NCBI RefSeq assembly: GCF_019393635.1
Contig: NC_057863.1
Span: forward strand, 623,343,791 to 623,407,790
Length of the DNA: 64,000 nt
DNA from: Dromiciops gliroides
Lineage: Eukaryota > Chordata > Mammalia > Microbiotheria > Microbiotheriidae
Direction of reading: 5' to 3'
Below the pieces are notes generated by a model that was given only the letters and a program-made list of their open reading frames with translations, made no database searches and was not told the DNA's origin. How positions within the stretch are numbered: the first letter of the stretch is position 1; each line of letters begins with the position of its first letter. The translations under genes were made by a program, and so were the position numbers. Positions 1 to 11,960 of the stretch are shown in pieces.

Positions 1-1043
1 AGAGAACACCTCCTTTTCCTTCCTCTTTCCTCCACTTCTTTTATGTGGAAAAGTGAAGAGATAGGAACCAACTTGAATACACCATGCATACCTTATCCAG
101 TCTATAACTTAGCTCTGGCTTAGAGGTTACCACATATAAAAAGGCACTGGGGGGGGGGAATGGGAGAGTGCATGGCACACAGCCAGGGAAGGAGACAGCT
201 CACCTAATTCAGGCATGCCTACTTTCCCCCGATTAGATATCTCCATGCTGCATCTGGGAACAGGGGTATGTTTAGAGAAAGGGGGTATTCCCTAAGGCCT
301 TCGAGAACCAATTCTCCCATCCTGGAGGAGCTAAGCTGTAGAAAAATGGTCCCTGATGATGGGCTAAGATTTTAAGGAAACTTTAATTGGCTTCCCAAGG
401 TGGCATTTCCTCAGGTTCTGTGCATCTTGAATGTCAAATGGAGTCTCTGAGGATTCTTAGAAGAAAGGGGGGCTCTCTCTCCCACCCCCAACTTATACCT
501 GTAGCTGGTAGCCCTGCCAGTCATGACTGCTGGACTCTGAGAGGGTTTGACTCAGGCATAAAGTGTCATAGGATCATAGGAGGTACCACTGAGGCCATCT
601 AACCAACTTTCTCATTTTACAGATGAGGAAACAAAGTGAGTAAAGTGAAAAAACCTGCTTAAAGTCACACAAGTAGTAAGTAGCCTGCCTGAGCCTAGGG
701 GTTCCTTAGGTCCCATCAATCAATCAATTACCAAGCATTTATTTATTTTTTTTTAGTGAGGCAATTGGGGTTAAGTGACTTGCCCAGGGACCAAGAATTT
801 ATTAAGTGCTTACTATGTGCCAAGCACTGTGCCAGACTCTGGGAATACCAAGGAATACATAAAGGAATGCTGTACCTGTCCTCAAGGAGATTACATTCAA
901 TGGGAAGAGAAATACATAGATAAATACATACAGAACAAGGGTGACTTTTTTCAGAGGGGACACTAGCTGGGGAGGAGGGAATCAGGAGAGGATTCCTCTA
1001 GGAGGCGGTGCTTGAGCTGAGCCCTGAAGAAAGCTAGGGATTT

Positions 1044-1199
1044 CCCTCTCCCCTTTTATTTTTGGTGGGGCAATGAGGGTTAAGTGACTTGCCCAGGGTC
1101 ACACAGCTAGTACATGTCAGGTGTCTGAAGCCAGATCTGAACTCAGGTCCTCCTGAATCCAGGGCCAGTGCTTTATCCACTGTGCCACCTTGCTGCGCC
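1044..1199 (-). mobile_element. tRNA-headed marsupial SINE (WSINE1/SINE1 type)
   Basis: Minus-oriented copy. Duplicated target AAAGCTAGGGATTT / AAAGCTAGGCATTT sits at 1030-1043 and 1200-1213. It inserted into an older interspersed repeat. Confidence 0.88.
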
Positions 1200-1923
1200 A
1201 AAGCTAGGCATTTTAAGAGGTGGAGGTGAGGAAAGAGGACATTCCAGGTTGTCTAAAGAGACAGGAGATAGAATGTTGTATGAAAGGAATATCAAAGAAG
1301 GCCAGTAGGCCTGGACTATAGGGTTAGAAAAGAGAAGGAAAGGGAACAAGCATTTATATAGTGACTTATGTACCAGGCATTGTGCTATCTTTTACAAAAA
1401 TGATCTCATTTGAACCTCATAACAATCTTGGGAGGTAGGCACTATTATTCCAGTTGAGGAAACTGAGGCAAACAGGTTAAGTGACTTGCCCAATGTCATC
1501 AGGCTAGTAAGCATCTGAAGCTGGATTTGAACTGAAATCTTCCTGACTTCAAGCCCAACACTCTATCAACTTCAACACCTAGCTGCTGAAGGGAAGTGAT
1601 GGGGAATGAGCCTGGAGAGGTGGATTGGAGCTTCAGGCGCCAAATGGAAGTTTGTGTTTGATTCCCACAGCAAAGAAGCCTGTTCTCAGAAGCCCTGAGA
1701 GTCAGTGGCTGGGGTGGGTGGTGGTAGGAAGAACAGAGCCAGCCCTCATCAAAATCTTTGGTGTACTCCCATCCCCCACAACCAACATCCCTTCAAGTGA
1801 ATCAACTTAGGTGTCCCCTTCCTGGCCAGACTCACTCATGCTGTGCCTCCATCACCCTCAAAACTCTACCCCAGGCTTCCTGACTCCACACTCTTCACTA
1901 TTCATGTCTTCACCCCTTCCTTC

Positions 1924-2077
1924 TCTTTTTTTTTTCCTGGGCAATGAGGGTTAAGTGACTCACCCAGGGTCACACAGCTAGTAAGTGTCAAGTGTCTGAG
2001 GCCAGATCTGAATTCAGGTCCTCCTGAATCCAGGGCCCAGGGCCAGTGCTTTATCCACTGCACCACCTAGCTGCCCC
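1924..2077 (-). mobile_element. tRNA-headed marsupial SINE
   Basis: Minus-oriented, with a T-run at the left end and CACCTAGCTGCCCC at the right. It contains a short internal duplication of CCAGGGCC. Confidence 0.85.
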
Positions 2078-2914
2078 TCCCCTACTTCTAAATAGCCAGA
2101 AGTTAGCCACTTCAGGGCAAGGAATCAGGGCACCTGGGTTTGGGTTCTGGTTTTACCAGCTCTACTTGATGTTCTAGGCTCCAAGGCATCATCCAGTTCT
2201 GGTGTTCTGAGTTCTAATACTCTCCCTGCCCACCACCCCCAGCTCCAGGCTTCCATAATTTCTATTTCATACATCTTAGAGAGCCTAGCTCTTTGTGTGT
2301 ATCAAGGTGATAGTCAATGATCATGAGTGCTAACGAGAGAGTGATGGAGGGGACCATCTGGGCAATGTATGCATTTTTATGGTGGCCTTTTGCTTCTAGT
2401 AACAGGGATTCCTAGGTATAGGGGGAATTTTCTTGGATTAGATGGCCTCAGAGGTACCTCCTGGGATCATTTTTCACTTTACACCTGAGTCAAACTTCCC
2501 AGGTTCATTGATTGTGACTGGCAGGGCACCAGACATTTGGAGATCATTTAGTATATGAAACCAACTCTCAAAAGAGCACTTTACAACATGCCCTCCCCTC
2601 CAGCTCTGCTCTCCACTGGAGCACCTCTCCTTATTGCTGAATGGACCTGTTTTCCTTTGCTTCCCAACAAAGAGCTTCCCTTATGTGAATTATACTCCAT
2701 TAGTGTGTATGCTCGAGTTGTATGTTGGGTCTCCTTTTCTTATCTCTCTTCCCCATCTTCCCTCTTGATTTCAATAAAGTTTCGCATTGAAATGACTCCC
2801 ATTATTGTATGTTATTCTCAGAACTTGAACCCAATTATGGGGTTTTCCCTGACATCTCTGGCTGGCCTTTCCTTAAGACATAAACTGGATACTCAGACAA
2901 GAACTTAACCTTTT

Positions 2915-3671
2915 TTAAAAAAAATATTATTTTCCAGTTACATATAAGGATAGTTCTCAACATTTGTTTTCGCAAGATTTTTAGTTCCAAATTTTTCTCC
3001 CACCCTCCCTTCCCTCCCTCCTCCCCCAAATAGAAAGCAGTCTGATACAGGTTGTATATGTACAATCACATTAAACATATTTCTACATTTGCCATCTTGT
3101 GAAAGAAGAATCAGAGCACAAGGTAAAAACCTCAAAAAAGAAGAAAAAACCAGTCCAAAAGTAGAAACAGTATGTTTCAATCTGCATTCATAATTCACAT
3201 TTCTTTTTTCTGGATGTTGAGAACATTTTCTATCATGAGTTCTTTAAAACTTTTTTGGATTGTTGCACTGCTGAGAAGAGCCAAGCCATTGTTCATCACA
3301 CAATGTTGCTGTTACTGTGTACAATGTTCTCCTGGTTCTGCTCCTCTCAGTCAGCATCAGTTCATGTGAGTCCTTCCAGGTTTCTCTGAACTCCTCCTGC
3401 TCATCGTTTCCTACATACAGCACAATAGTATTCCATTACATTCATATACCACAACTTGTTTAGTCATTCCCCTATTGATGGGCATTCCCTTGATTTCCAA
3501 TTCTTTGCCACCACAAAGAGAGCTGCTATAAATATTTTTGTGCATGTGGGTCCTTTTCCCTTTTCTATGGTCTCTTTGGGATACAGACCTAGCAGTGGTA
3601 CCACTGGGTCAAAGGGTATGAACAGTCCCATAACCCTTTGGGCAAGTTCCAAATTGCTCTCCAGATCAAGG
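2915..3671 (-). mobile_element. L1 3'-end fragment (5' truncated)
   Basis: Minus-oriented LINE-1 3'-end type sequence (TTTGCCACCACAAAGAGAGC and TCCTGGTTCTGCTC landmarks). Target duplication ACTTAACCTTTT lies at 2903-2914 and 3672-3683. The same family recurs at 30.6, 34.6, 46.9, 59.7 and 63.8 kb. Family assignment is inferred from resemblance to mammalian L1 3' ends. Confidence 0.75.
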
Positions 3672-3689
3672 ACTTAACCTTTTGACAGC

Positions 3690-5595
3690 TGCATCCTACA
3701 CTGGGGGACTATGGCACTGTAAGTCCAATTGTAGAAATCAAGGGTCATTGGGGGAGTCCCAGAATGGACTCCCTTATGCCAGATGACTGTCTCTAAACAC
3801 TCCCCTCCCAGAGGAAAGGAGAACAATGAAACAAGTCTATTTCTTATTTCCTTCTTTTTCCTAACATGGGACAATCACTACCCTCCATTTTCTAGAGCTA
3901 TGCCTCAAATGTTACAGATTGAGAGGCAGATGGAGTGATTAATGATGACCAAGAACTTTCATTCTAGGGATGAAATATATTAATTAGTCTAGCTATTCAT
4001 GTTTGTTCATTTGATCAGTCACTCCATTCATTCTTTTGCTTATCATTTATTTATTTTGTGGGTCGGATCCTTCCTCGTATCAGAAAGGATCTAAAGCTGT
4101 TTACATGACACAACACAGCATAAAATAAAACAACTTTTAAAAATAATCTGACCTAAAACAAAACCAATTAAAAAAGAGCAGGGGAATAGATATTATCAGA
4201 CACCTAAGATGACTTAGTTACTCTCATTGGGTACTGAATTTTCCTTTGGGTTTCCTGGCAGCTAAACCAGGGAGAAAAACAAGATGAGTTATGTAGTTCT
4301 CATGGGCTGATAAAAGAAAACACACAAATTCATCAAGCTTTTTCCTGGCTCTGATTTCCAAGAGGGATTTATCTGTGGGTCATATATAAGGGACACTGGG
4401 GAACATAATGCAGGCAATATCTGTAGAAGACAAAGGGGCATTGCTCAAGAGGATGTGTTTGGTATCAACTCTGGAGGAAAGTGGAGGGTGTAACATTAAA
4501 TCTTAACCCTGTGAAGACATTTCTACAGGGAGCTGAGATAACTTGGTCCAAGCTTTCTGGTGCTCTACCTCAATATGAGGCAAGAGCTGAGAAACTGAGA
4601 AGGATAGACAGTTAATGTGTTTATTAGGCTGACTCTGAGATCAGCTATCTTGAGTGAGCTGTGGGCAAGAGCTGGATCTTAGTCAATTCAGGGTTCAACA
4701 ACAAACATTTATGGCTGAATTCTCTCCCCAAGGCCTGAAGTGTCAATAGTCTGTGTTGTTGATTAAAAAGCAATCCATATGTCTGCAATGCCAGACGAGT
4801 GGATGTTTTGCTGGGAAAGTCTGAGAGACTGCCTCCTGCCCTTTCGCAGATGGAGAGCCAGCCCCCTTTTGCATGGATGTGGGCCGCTGGAGAGGAGGGG
4901 AATATTTTCCTCCAGAAGGAGATTTGAATCCATTCCAAGTGCTTGGCCAAACACTTGGTGGAGATGCCAGAATTTTGCTTTATATGACAAGGAAGAGAGC
5001 AGTTCAAGCCTGCGTATGTTGAAGAGTAGGTGTTACCAGTTGAACTACAATGGTCCATTAGAGAGTTTCATCATGGCCCCGTGGAATGGCTAGGATTGAA
5101 TAGGGTTGGCTGTCTCTGGATGGGCCCACCAGGAGGAGGTCTCAACAAAATAAACCCCACTTCCTCCTCCCTGAAGGTTGCCAAATGAATTGACGTGTTA
5201 GATGGGATCATTAAGACATGTCCGATGGAACTGCTGGAGGATGACTGCCAAATACAATGATCTGAGCTTCAGTCCAGTTGATACTAAGCTGCTTTTTCTG
5301 ACAATTAGCCAACAGGCTTGCAGACATCTGCTCGGAGGCAGAGATAATAAAATCATGTACTCAGCAGAAAGGAAGATGCTCATTTTCCTGTTGGCTCTGG
5401 TGGGGTTGTGACATGTATCCATTTTGTATAATAGCAGCATGCTCCTGGAGACCCTGAAGGGGGAATGGGGATGATGAAAGTTACAGTTGTGGTGTCTCTC
5501 CCAGATAGGTGCTTATGAGGAGAAAATGAGATTTTGATAGATGGCTAACTGATGGAAGGAGACTGGAGTTCTGTGAAAAATCTGCCCCTCTGGTC
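3690..5595. other. Intergenic unique DNA, no gene recognised
   Basis: No SINE or LINE is visible in nearly 2 kb, unusual for this window. Overlapping open frames occur on both strands at 4645-5093 but lack splice, codon or homology support. 5180-5440 is moderately AT-rich and complex and could hold a conserved element. Confidence 0.4.
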
Positions 5596-5603
5596 TGTCA
5601 TAT

Positions 5604-6258
5604 AGTTACAGAATGTCAGCACATAGGAGAAGCCTTAGAATGAATAACGTCCAAACTGGGAGGGCCCAGAAAACAAAGAATATTAGAACTTAGAGGGTCC
5701 TTGGGATCTGGGAGGGTCCTTGGAACATAGAATGTCAGAGGTGGGAGGAGCCTTAGAACATATGTCAGAGCTTGGGGGGCCTTTAGAATAAAAAATGTCA
5801 AAGCTGAGAAGGGTCTTAGAACATAGGATGTCAGAGCTGGGAGGGCCCTTAGAACAGAGAATATCAGAGCTGAGAGGGCCCTTAGGACACAGGATGGTAG
5901 ATCTGGGAGGGCCTTTAGAACAGCAAATGTCACAGCTAGGAAGGGTCTTAGAACTTAGAATATTACAGCTGAGAGGAACCTTAGAACTTAGAATATTTGA
6001 CCTGAAAGGGCCCTTAGAACACAGAATGTCAGAGCTGGGAGGGGCCTTAGAACACAGAATGTCAGAGTTGGAAGGACCCTTAGAACACAGGATGTCAGAG
6101 TTGGAAGGACCTTAGCATACAGAACATTAGAGCTGGGAGGGTCTATAGAACATAAAATATTACAACTGAGAGAGACTTTAGATAGTAGAATGTCAGAGCT
6201 GAAAGTTACCTTAGAACAGAGAATATCAAAGGCAGGAAGGACCTTAGAACACAGAATA
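5604..6258 (+). repeat. 33-bp minisatellite, array A (about 20 units)
   Basis: Units follow CAGAATGTCAGAGCTGGGAG plus GGCCCTTAGAACA. The period of 33 bp keeps 11-residue open frames on both strands. The unit resembles the segment after the head of MIR/CORE SINEs (ATAGAATGTTAGAGCTGGAA type), so expansion from such a repeat is inferred. Confidence 0.88.
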
Positions 6259-6419
6259 TGAATCAGGCATGGGAGAGAGAAAGGAAGGGGGGAAGGAAGA
6301 GAGTTATTTTTTTGTCTTTATCTCTAACACTTAGTATAGTGCTTATGTAATAGCAAAGTAATAGGCACTTAATAGATGCTTGTTGAATGAGTGACTTAAG
6401 TGAGTGAGTGAACCCTAGG

Positions 6420-6870
6420 TCAAAGCCTTCACAATTTTTCTCCAGCCTGCCTTTCTATATTCTATCTCAAGTCCCTCCCCTTACAAACACTATGTTCTAG
6501 CCTCAGTTTCCCCAAACTCAGAATTCCATTTCCCATCCCTGTGCCTTTGTATAGGTGGTACCCACTCCCCAGAATTCCCTCCCTTCTTACTTCTACCTCC
6601 TAGAACTCCTGGTTCCCTTCAAGGTTCAGTTCAGGTGCTGCCTTCTACATGAGGCCTTTCCTGATCTCCAGACACGCCCCCAAATCACTTTATCTTTCTT
6701 TGTATATTCATTCGTGCTTTGTATTTACTCATCAGTGTACCTCCTGTACTGCTGAGACCCCAACTCTAGTAAGATATAAGCTCCTTTTTTGCCTTTGTAT
6801 CTCCAACACCAAGTAGAGTCCCTATCACATAGTAGGTGCTTAATAAATGATACTAAATAAATGGTTGTTG
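6420..6870 (+). mobile_element. L2 LINE 3' end
   Basis: Shows the L2 3'-end landmarks in order: CTCCTGGTTCCCTTCAAGG, GGCCTTTCCTGATCTCCAGA, a Ser/Thr-like T-rich stretch, then CACATAGTAGGTGCTTAATA. Degenerate and old. Confidence 0.7.
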
Positions 6871-7135
6871 AAATTGAATTTATTTGAGAAAGAGGTGAAG
6901 AGAAAAGAAGAAAATAAGGTGAGGGAGCAAGGAATGAACATTGTCTTATGGACTGGGGGACTATTGGAGAATGAGGCCAAACAAAGGCTGAAGACATGAT
7001 GTGTGCATATATGAGAAGTGAGAAGAGGTCAGTGACAACCACATACCCCATTTGGCTAGCACCCTGAAATCTGACCATCTGCTCTATCTTTTCACTCATT
7101 CATTCACCTGCTCTTCTAGGAAATATGCTCCTTCC

Positions 7136-7360
7136 TCCCTCCCTTCTTTCTTTCTTTCTTTCTTTCCTTCCTTCCTTTTTTCTTTCCTCCCTCTCTCCCT
7201 CCCTCCCCTTCTTTTTTCTTCCATCCCTCCCTTTCTTTTTCCATTCTTTTCCTCCTTCCTTCCTTCCTTCCTTCCTTCCTTCCTTCCTTCCTTCCTTCCT
7301 TCCTTCCTTCCTTCCTTCCTTCCTTCCTTCCTTCCTTCCTTCCTTCCTTCCTTCCTTCCT
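7136..7360 (+). repeat. (TTCC)n microsatellite
   Basis: Degenerate C/T-rich sequence from 7136, then an almost pure TTCC run from about 7254 to 7359. It produces long spurious frames rich in Pro/Ser/Phe/Leu. Confidence 0.95.
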
Positions 7361-7554
7361 CAGTTACTCAAAGAGAAAGAGCCTAAAGACAGCCTGACTT
7401 CAGCAGATCTCCCAACACAGGTGGAAACTGGGGTGGGTGCTGCTTATCCCTATGAGAGAAACCAAATCCAAAGGGAGGGCTTATCCCAGCATCACACAAT
7501 ATATAAGTGATGATGGCTGGGAAGTAAAACCAGGAGAATCAGATCCTACAGGCA

Positions 7555-7775
7555 GGCAGAAGGGCCTGTAAAAAAGCTGGTTCTAGAGTAAGAGGCCATG
7601 AGTTCACACCCTGTCCCTGATGGAGGCTTCCTAGAATCCATAGGCTCAGACAGCCTACTTACTGCTTGTGTGAGATTGGACACCATTCATCTCCCTGGGC
7701 CTCAGTTTCCTCATCTGTAAAATGAGGACGCTGGGTTAGATGGTCCCTGAGGTCCCTATGAGTTCTAGAGCCATG
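7555..7775 (+). mobile_element. MIR/CORE-SINE remnant
   Basis: Plus-oriented MIR core: CTGGGCCTCAGTTTCCTCAT, then CTGTAAAATGAGGACG. Strongly diverged. Confidence 0.65.
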
Positions 7776-7929
7776 AGCCTACAGTCTAATGCACCCCAAC
7801 TCCAAGAGATTGGGGGAGGAAAGGAGGGAGGAGTGGGGAGAAGGTCCTGACTCTCAGTTGTTTGACTTCCTCTCTCTCCTCACTTATCCCCTTGTCATTC
7901 CTCCCTGCTCTGTCAAAGCTTGTCAGGCT

Positions 7930-8060
7930 GATCCCTCCCTCCCCATTGGCAGGCCTGCCTAATGGTAATGAATGCCATTTCATTAAGGTTGGGTGAAGAC
8001 TCATTAAGACTGCAAGCTGCACATCAGCGGTAAATAAGCATTCAGATTATTGCCCTAGGA
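7930..8060. promoter_or_regulatory. Candidate conserved non-coding element (TAAT-rich)
   Basis: Unique, non-repetitive block with several homeodomain-type cores in about 90 bases (CCTAATGGTAATGAATG, TTTCATTAAGG, CTCATTAAGAC, CAGATTATTG). It looks unlike the G/C-rich repeats around it. Function is inferred only from composition. Confidence 0.35.
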
Positions 8061-8421
8061 CTTCTCTCCAAAGGGCAGCCCCGGCTCCCAGGACACATCT
8101 TCTCAGAGTGGAGGCAGAGGAAGAAGGAGGAAGCCCAGCATGGAGCTTGGTCCTGACCTCAACAGCTGACATAAGCTGAGCACTCAGCTTCCTTTCCCTG
8201 TGAGAGCAATGCAGTCTGTTTGACAAAGGATCATACATGGATTCAAATTACAGGATCATAGAGTCAGAGCTGGGAGGACCTTTGAGATAATCTAATCCAA
8301 CCCCCTCATTTTAGAGAAGAGAAACCCAAGGCTCCTGGTCACACTGGTAGGATGTAGCAAAGCTGGAATTTGAATCTTGATCTTGGCTTTATACATAGAC
8401 CCCTTAGAAAGCAATCCACAT

Positions 8422-8578
8422 GGGGCAGCTAGGGGTGCAGTGGATAGAGCACTGGCCCTGGATTCAGGAGGACCTGAGTTCAAATCTGCCCTCAGACATT
8501 TGACACTTCTTACACTTACTAGCTATATGATCCTGGGCAAGTCACTTAACCCTCATTGCCCTGCAAAAAAAAAAAAAA
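8422..8578 (+). mobile_element. tRNA-headed marsupial SINE
   Basis: Plus-oriented full copy from GGGGCAGCTAGGGGTGCAGT to a pure A tail at 8565-8578. A degenerate MIR remnant lies directly before it (about 8250-8390). Confidence 0.88.
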
Positions 8579-9133
8579 GTAAGAAAGCAACTACCTGATC
8601 AAAAGGACCAAAACATTTTCTTCCTTTTTCTTTTATCCCATGTCTAAAATTAGAGTTCTGCTTTTGGACTCAGGCCCATAGAGAGTGAGTGACTTGCCCA
8701 AAGTCATTTAGTAAATTAGCAGCAGCATGCAGTCCTGAAAACCCACTCAGCCTCAGTTTATCTGTAAAAAGAGGGAAGTGGGGTAGATGACTTTTGACAA
8801 CTCTTCCAGACCTATGCTTTGGAGCCCAAGATCTCATAATTCCAGGGGATCCAGGAGGGGATGGGCAAGATAAATCCTTTGTTGGCACTTGGCAGCAGGC
8901 TAGGCTTGAGAAGAAGTTGGCATCATTCCTGCTAACCGCTTCACAGCCAAAGTTTCTGTCACTCCTGGCTTCACCTAAAGGGAGCCCAGCTATTCCAGGG
9001 CAATCGTTAAAACAACCCACCTCCCTCCCCATTCCCTGAAAAATGAGTGGAACTGGAGCAGGTTTCTGGGGAAAAGAAAACAAGGAATAGGTAAGCTGAG
9101 GGTTTCTCTTCAACTGGACATTAATCAAATAAC

Positions 9134-9163
9134 ATGCAAATGCTATGCAAATACAATGCAAAT
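9134..9163 (+). promoter_or_regulatory. Three phased octamer motifs (ATGCAAAT x3)
   Basis: Perfect ATGCAAAT at 9134-9141, 9145-9152 and 9156-9163, start to start exactly 11 bp. ATGCAAAT is the consensus site for POU/Oct factors (known). Flanked by TTAATCAAAT before and ATTAATAC after. A regulatory role is inferred. Confidence 0.45.
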
Positions 9164-9179
9164 ATGCCCACTATTAATA

Positions 9180-11090
9180 CCATGGTCTCTGGCATTTTTA
9201 AGACTGGGATTCAGGGAGAGTTCTACTTTCCTAAGCATCTAATTTGTCACCTCGACTTGATATATTCTTTCATTCCCCTATATTCTCCCTGTTTCTGCCC
9301 CCATCAATCTCATTCCATTGCCCTGGGGCTGATGGTCCAGGAGGCTGAGCTCTTCATAACACCTCTGACAGTTTCATCTCCCTAAGCACAAAGGTCTTTT
9401 CCCAACCCCTGAGTCCCAGTGCCCAGGGGCTTTTAGTAGCCGGTAGCTGAGGAGGCAGGAACTACTGAGCTCCTGGCTCAATCTTCAGAGTAATTCAGAT
9501 AAGGGAGTCTTAAAAGTAACTATGACATTTTCATTTAGCAGAAGTCTGGATCCTGTTCCTTTGGGGGCTTACTCTCAGGTGTCAACTAATGTTGAAGAGC
9601 AGAAAGGAGGTTCCATTTGGAATCAGAGATCTTGGGTTCAGATCCTACTTGTGGACCTTTGGGCAAGTCACTTTAACTTTGGGTCTCAGCTTCTTCATCA
9701 ATAAAATGAGGTGGTGGGATCATGCCTCCTAAGATCCCTTCCAGCTCTAAATACATGGTTCCACCTTCCTTTTATCTCCCCAGCCTCAGTTTCCTTACTG
9801 ATAAAATGAGAGAATGACTCAGGCATGGCAATTCCTGCCTGGAATCCCTACTACTGTGGAGACTGAGGCTGGTGGATTGATTGAGCTCAGGAGTTCTGAG
9901 GTGGCTAAGTCAATTCTATGTGTGCACCAATATGGCAGAGGCCTTGGGAGTGGGAAACCACCTGTGTGCCTGTGGAGGGGTGAACCAGACCAAGTCAAAA
10001 AAACGGAGCAGGGTCAAGTCCTCATGTTTATCAGTAATGGGATTGAGTCTGAGTGGCCACTAAACTTCCAGCTTGGGGGAGATGAGAAGACCCACTCTCA
10101 AAAAGCAAAACAAGGGGCAGCTAGGTGGTGCAGTGGATAAAGCATCATCCCTGGATCCAGGGGGACCTGAGTTCAAATCCGACCTTAGACACCTGACACT
10201 TACTTAGCTGTGAGACCCGGGGCAAGTTACTTAACCCTTATGGCCCCTCAAAAAAGCCACAACCAAAAAAAAATGAGAGGGTGGGACTAGGTGGGCCCCA
10301 AGGTCCCTTCCAGTTCTAAATCTATGATCTTATCTTCCTTTTACCTTTCCAACCTGTTTCCTCACCTATTAAATCAGAATGTGGGATTAGATGATCTCTA
10401 AGGTTCCTTCCAGCTCCCTGCTAAGGTATTCTCTGGTATAAAGAAACAAATAAACAAATGAGCAAGCAAAAAAAAACCAAATAAATAAAAGTCCAGCTAT
10501 CAGGCAGCTCAGCTCAGTGCAGTGAGGAAGGCAGGAGAGTTTGGGGATCCCAATTCAAACCAACCCCTTAATTTCCGATACATACCCTCCCACCTCTGCC
10601 CCAAGGGTTTTGTGCAGCCTCATCTTTCCTTGGCTATCCCTGTTCTCCCTGAGAAATGTACAGCTTGGACAAGCTGGCCTTTGAGGTTCCTTGGAATCCA
10701 TTCTAAAATTCAGTGATATTTCTATTCCCTGCTTCCTTTCCTCGGGACTGGGAGTTGAATGTCTCTGATACCTTCTTCCTTCTGACTCACTCTACACCCT
10801 CCCATGACTGGCTCCTTCCTAAGTCTGGGTGAGATGACTTAGAGCTGGGAGGAATCATAGAAGACCACCAACTAGTCCAGCTTCTTCATTTGACATATAT
10901 GGAAACTGAGGCCCAGAGAGGTGAAAATTACTTGTTCAAGGGCACTGGGGAAGGAGGATGAAAAGATCATAAAGTTATATGTGGGACGGATGTTCAACTC
11001 CCTCATTTTACAGAGGAAAAAACTAAAGCCAGACCCAGAATATGCGCTGCCCACACCAACCAACACACTTTTTTTAATCTTAAAAAGGGA
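9180..11090. other. Intergenic: MIR remnants and unique DNA
   Basis: MIR/CORE remnants are visible near 9620-9740, 10290-10410 and 10840-11010. The stretches between are unique and show no supported exon. Confidence 0.5.
10114..10273 (+). mobile_element. tRNA-headed marsupial SINE
   Basis: Plus-oriented, starting GGGGCAGCTAGGTGGTGCAG; its tail is interrupted by GCCACAACC. Confidence 0.85.
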
Positions 11091-11094
11091 GCAG

Positions 11095-11338
11095 CTTTTC
11101 AACTGGTGGCAAAGTGCATAGAGTGCCAGGCCTGGAGTCAGGAAAACCCAAGTTGAAATCCAGCCTTGGGCACTTACTAGCTGGGTGACCCTGGGCAAGT
11201 CACTTCACCATGTTTGTTCAGTTTCCTCATCTGTAATGTGAGCTGGAGAAGGAAATGGCAAATCACTCCAGTATCTTTGCCAAGAAAACCTCAAATGGGG
11301 TCAGGAAGAGCTGGACAAGAACAAAACAACTGAACAAG
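11095..11338 (+). mobile_element. Second marsupial CORE-type SINE family
   Basis: tRNA-like head followed by the distinctive tail GAGAAGGAAATGGCAAATCA, CTCCAGTATCTTTGCCAAGA, AACCTCAAATGGGGTC. Same family, other copies at 25.8, 45.0 and 55.4 kb. Confidence 0.8.
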
Positions 11339-11654
11339 CTCTTCAACGGGAAGGTCCAGTGGGTATAGAATGAGTTTATTCTTTAATGGGGCATCCCAAA
11401 GAAGCCCAGGCAGTTTCTGGCTGGGGAAGGCTGAGCTCACAGCAGGGACTAGGTGGTGACTCAGCAAAGATGACTGTGAAAGGAAAACATAGCCCCCTCC
11501 CCCAATCTGGCCTATTCCCTCCATCTGCCCACCACAAAGATGCTGCCAAGGAGCAGGTGGGAGGACTGAGTCAGTTCTGGGGGAAGGAGGGGTGGTGGGA
11601 TGAGTGGGGTATCACTGACCAATGTATGGACCAGTTTATCTCTGCCTGGGAGGA

Positions 11655-11960
11655 TGTTGTTGCTGTTGTTATTTGTTCTTCCTTCTCAAAGAGGACCATG
11701 ACATTGGGAGGTGATGGCATGACTTGCATTGAATTGGATTTAAGTGAGAGGAAGGGCTATGCAAGGTCATCAGCCTCACTCTCTTCTCCGGTGACAGGAT
11801 TTACATCAGGATGACTGGAGATGGCCCTGAAAGGTTATTTAAGGCAATTGGGGTTGTGACTTTTCCAAGGTCACACAGCTGGTGTCTGAGGTGAGATTTG
11901 AACTCAGGTCCTCTTGACTGAAGGGCTAGCACTCTATCCACTTCACCACCTAGCTGCCCA
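11655..11960 (-). mobile_element. Composite SINE related to the marsupial CORE families
   Basis: Minus-oriented. Right part ends ACTTCACCACCTAGCTGCCC; left part (GTTCTTCCTTCTCAAAGAGG, ACCATGACATTGGGAGG) differs from the other SINEs here, so it is a separate subfamily. Confidence 0.65.

Larger units (their letters stand above)
1..2914. other. Intergenic: old repeats and unique DNA downstream of DISP3
   Basis: About 565-690 is a minus-oriented MIR/CORE-SINE remnant (TTTTACAGATGAGGAAAC). About 720-1330 is a common mammalian interspersed repeat (TTATTAAGTGCTTACTATGT type) split by a SINE. About 1340-1600 is another CORE-type remnant. 1600-1920 and 2080-2900 show no recognisable gene or repeat. 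Confidence 0.6.

Noticed and set aside
4645..5093. Overlapping 137- and 104-residue frames on opposite strands
   Set aside because: No recognisable domain, no consensus splice pattern; opposing frames suggest chance.
5616..6115. Direct 33-bp repeats resembling a CRISPR array
   Set aside because: No unique spacers: units are head-to-tail and degenerate, in a mammalian genome.
8422..8480. tRNA-like sequence
   Set aside because: It is the tRNA-derived head of a SINE; same head occurs in over 20 copies with SINE tails and target duplications.
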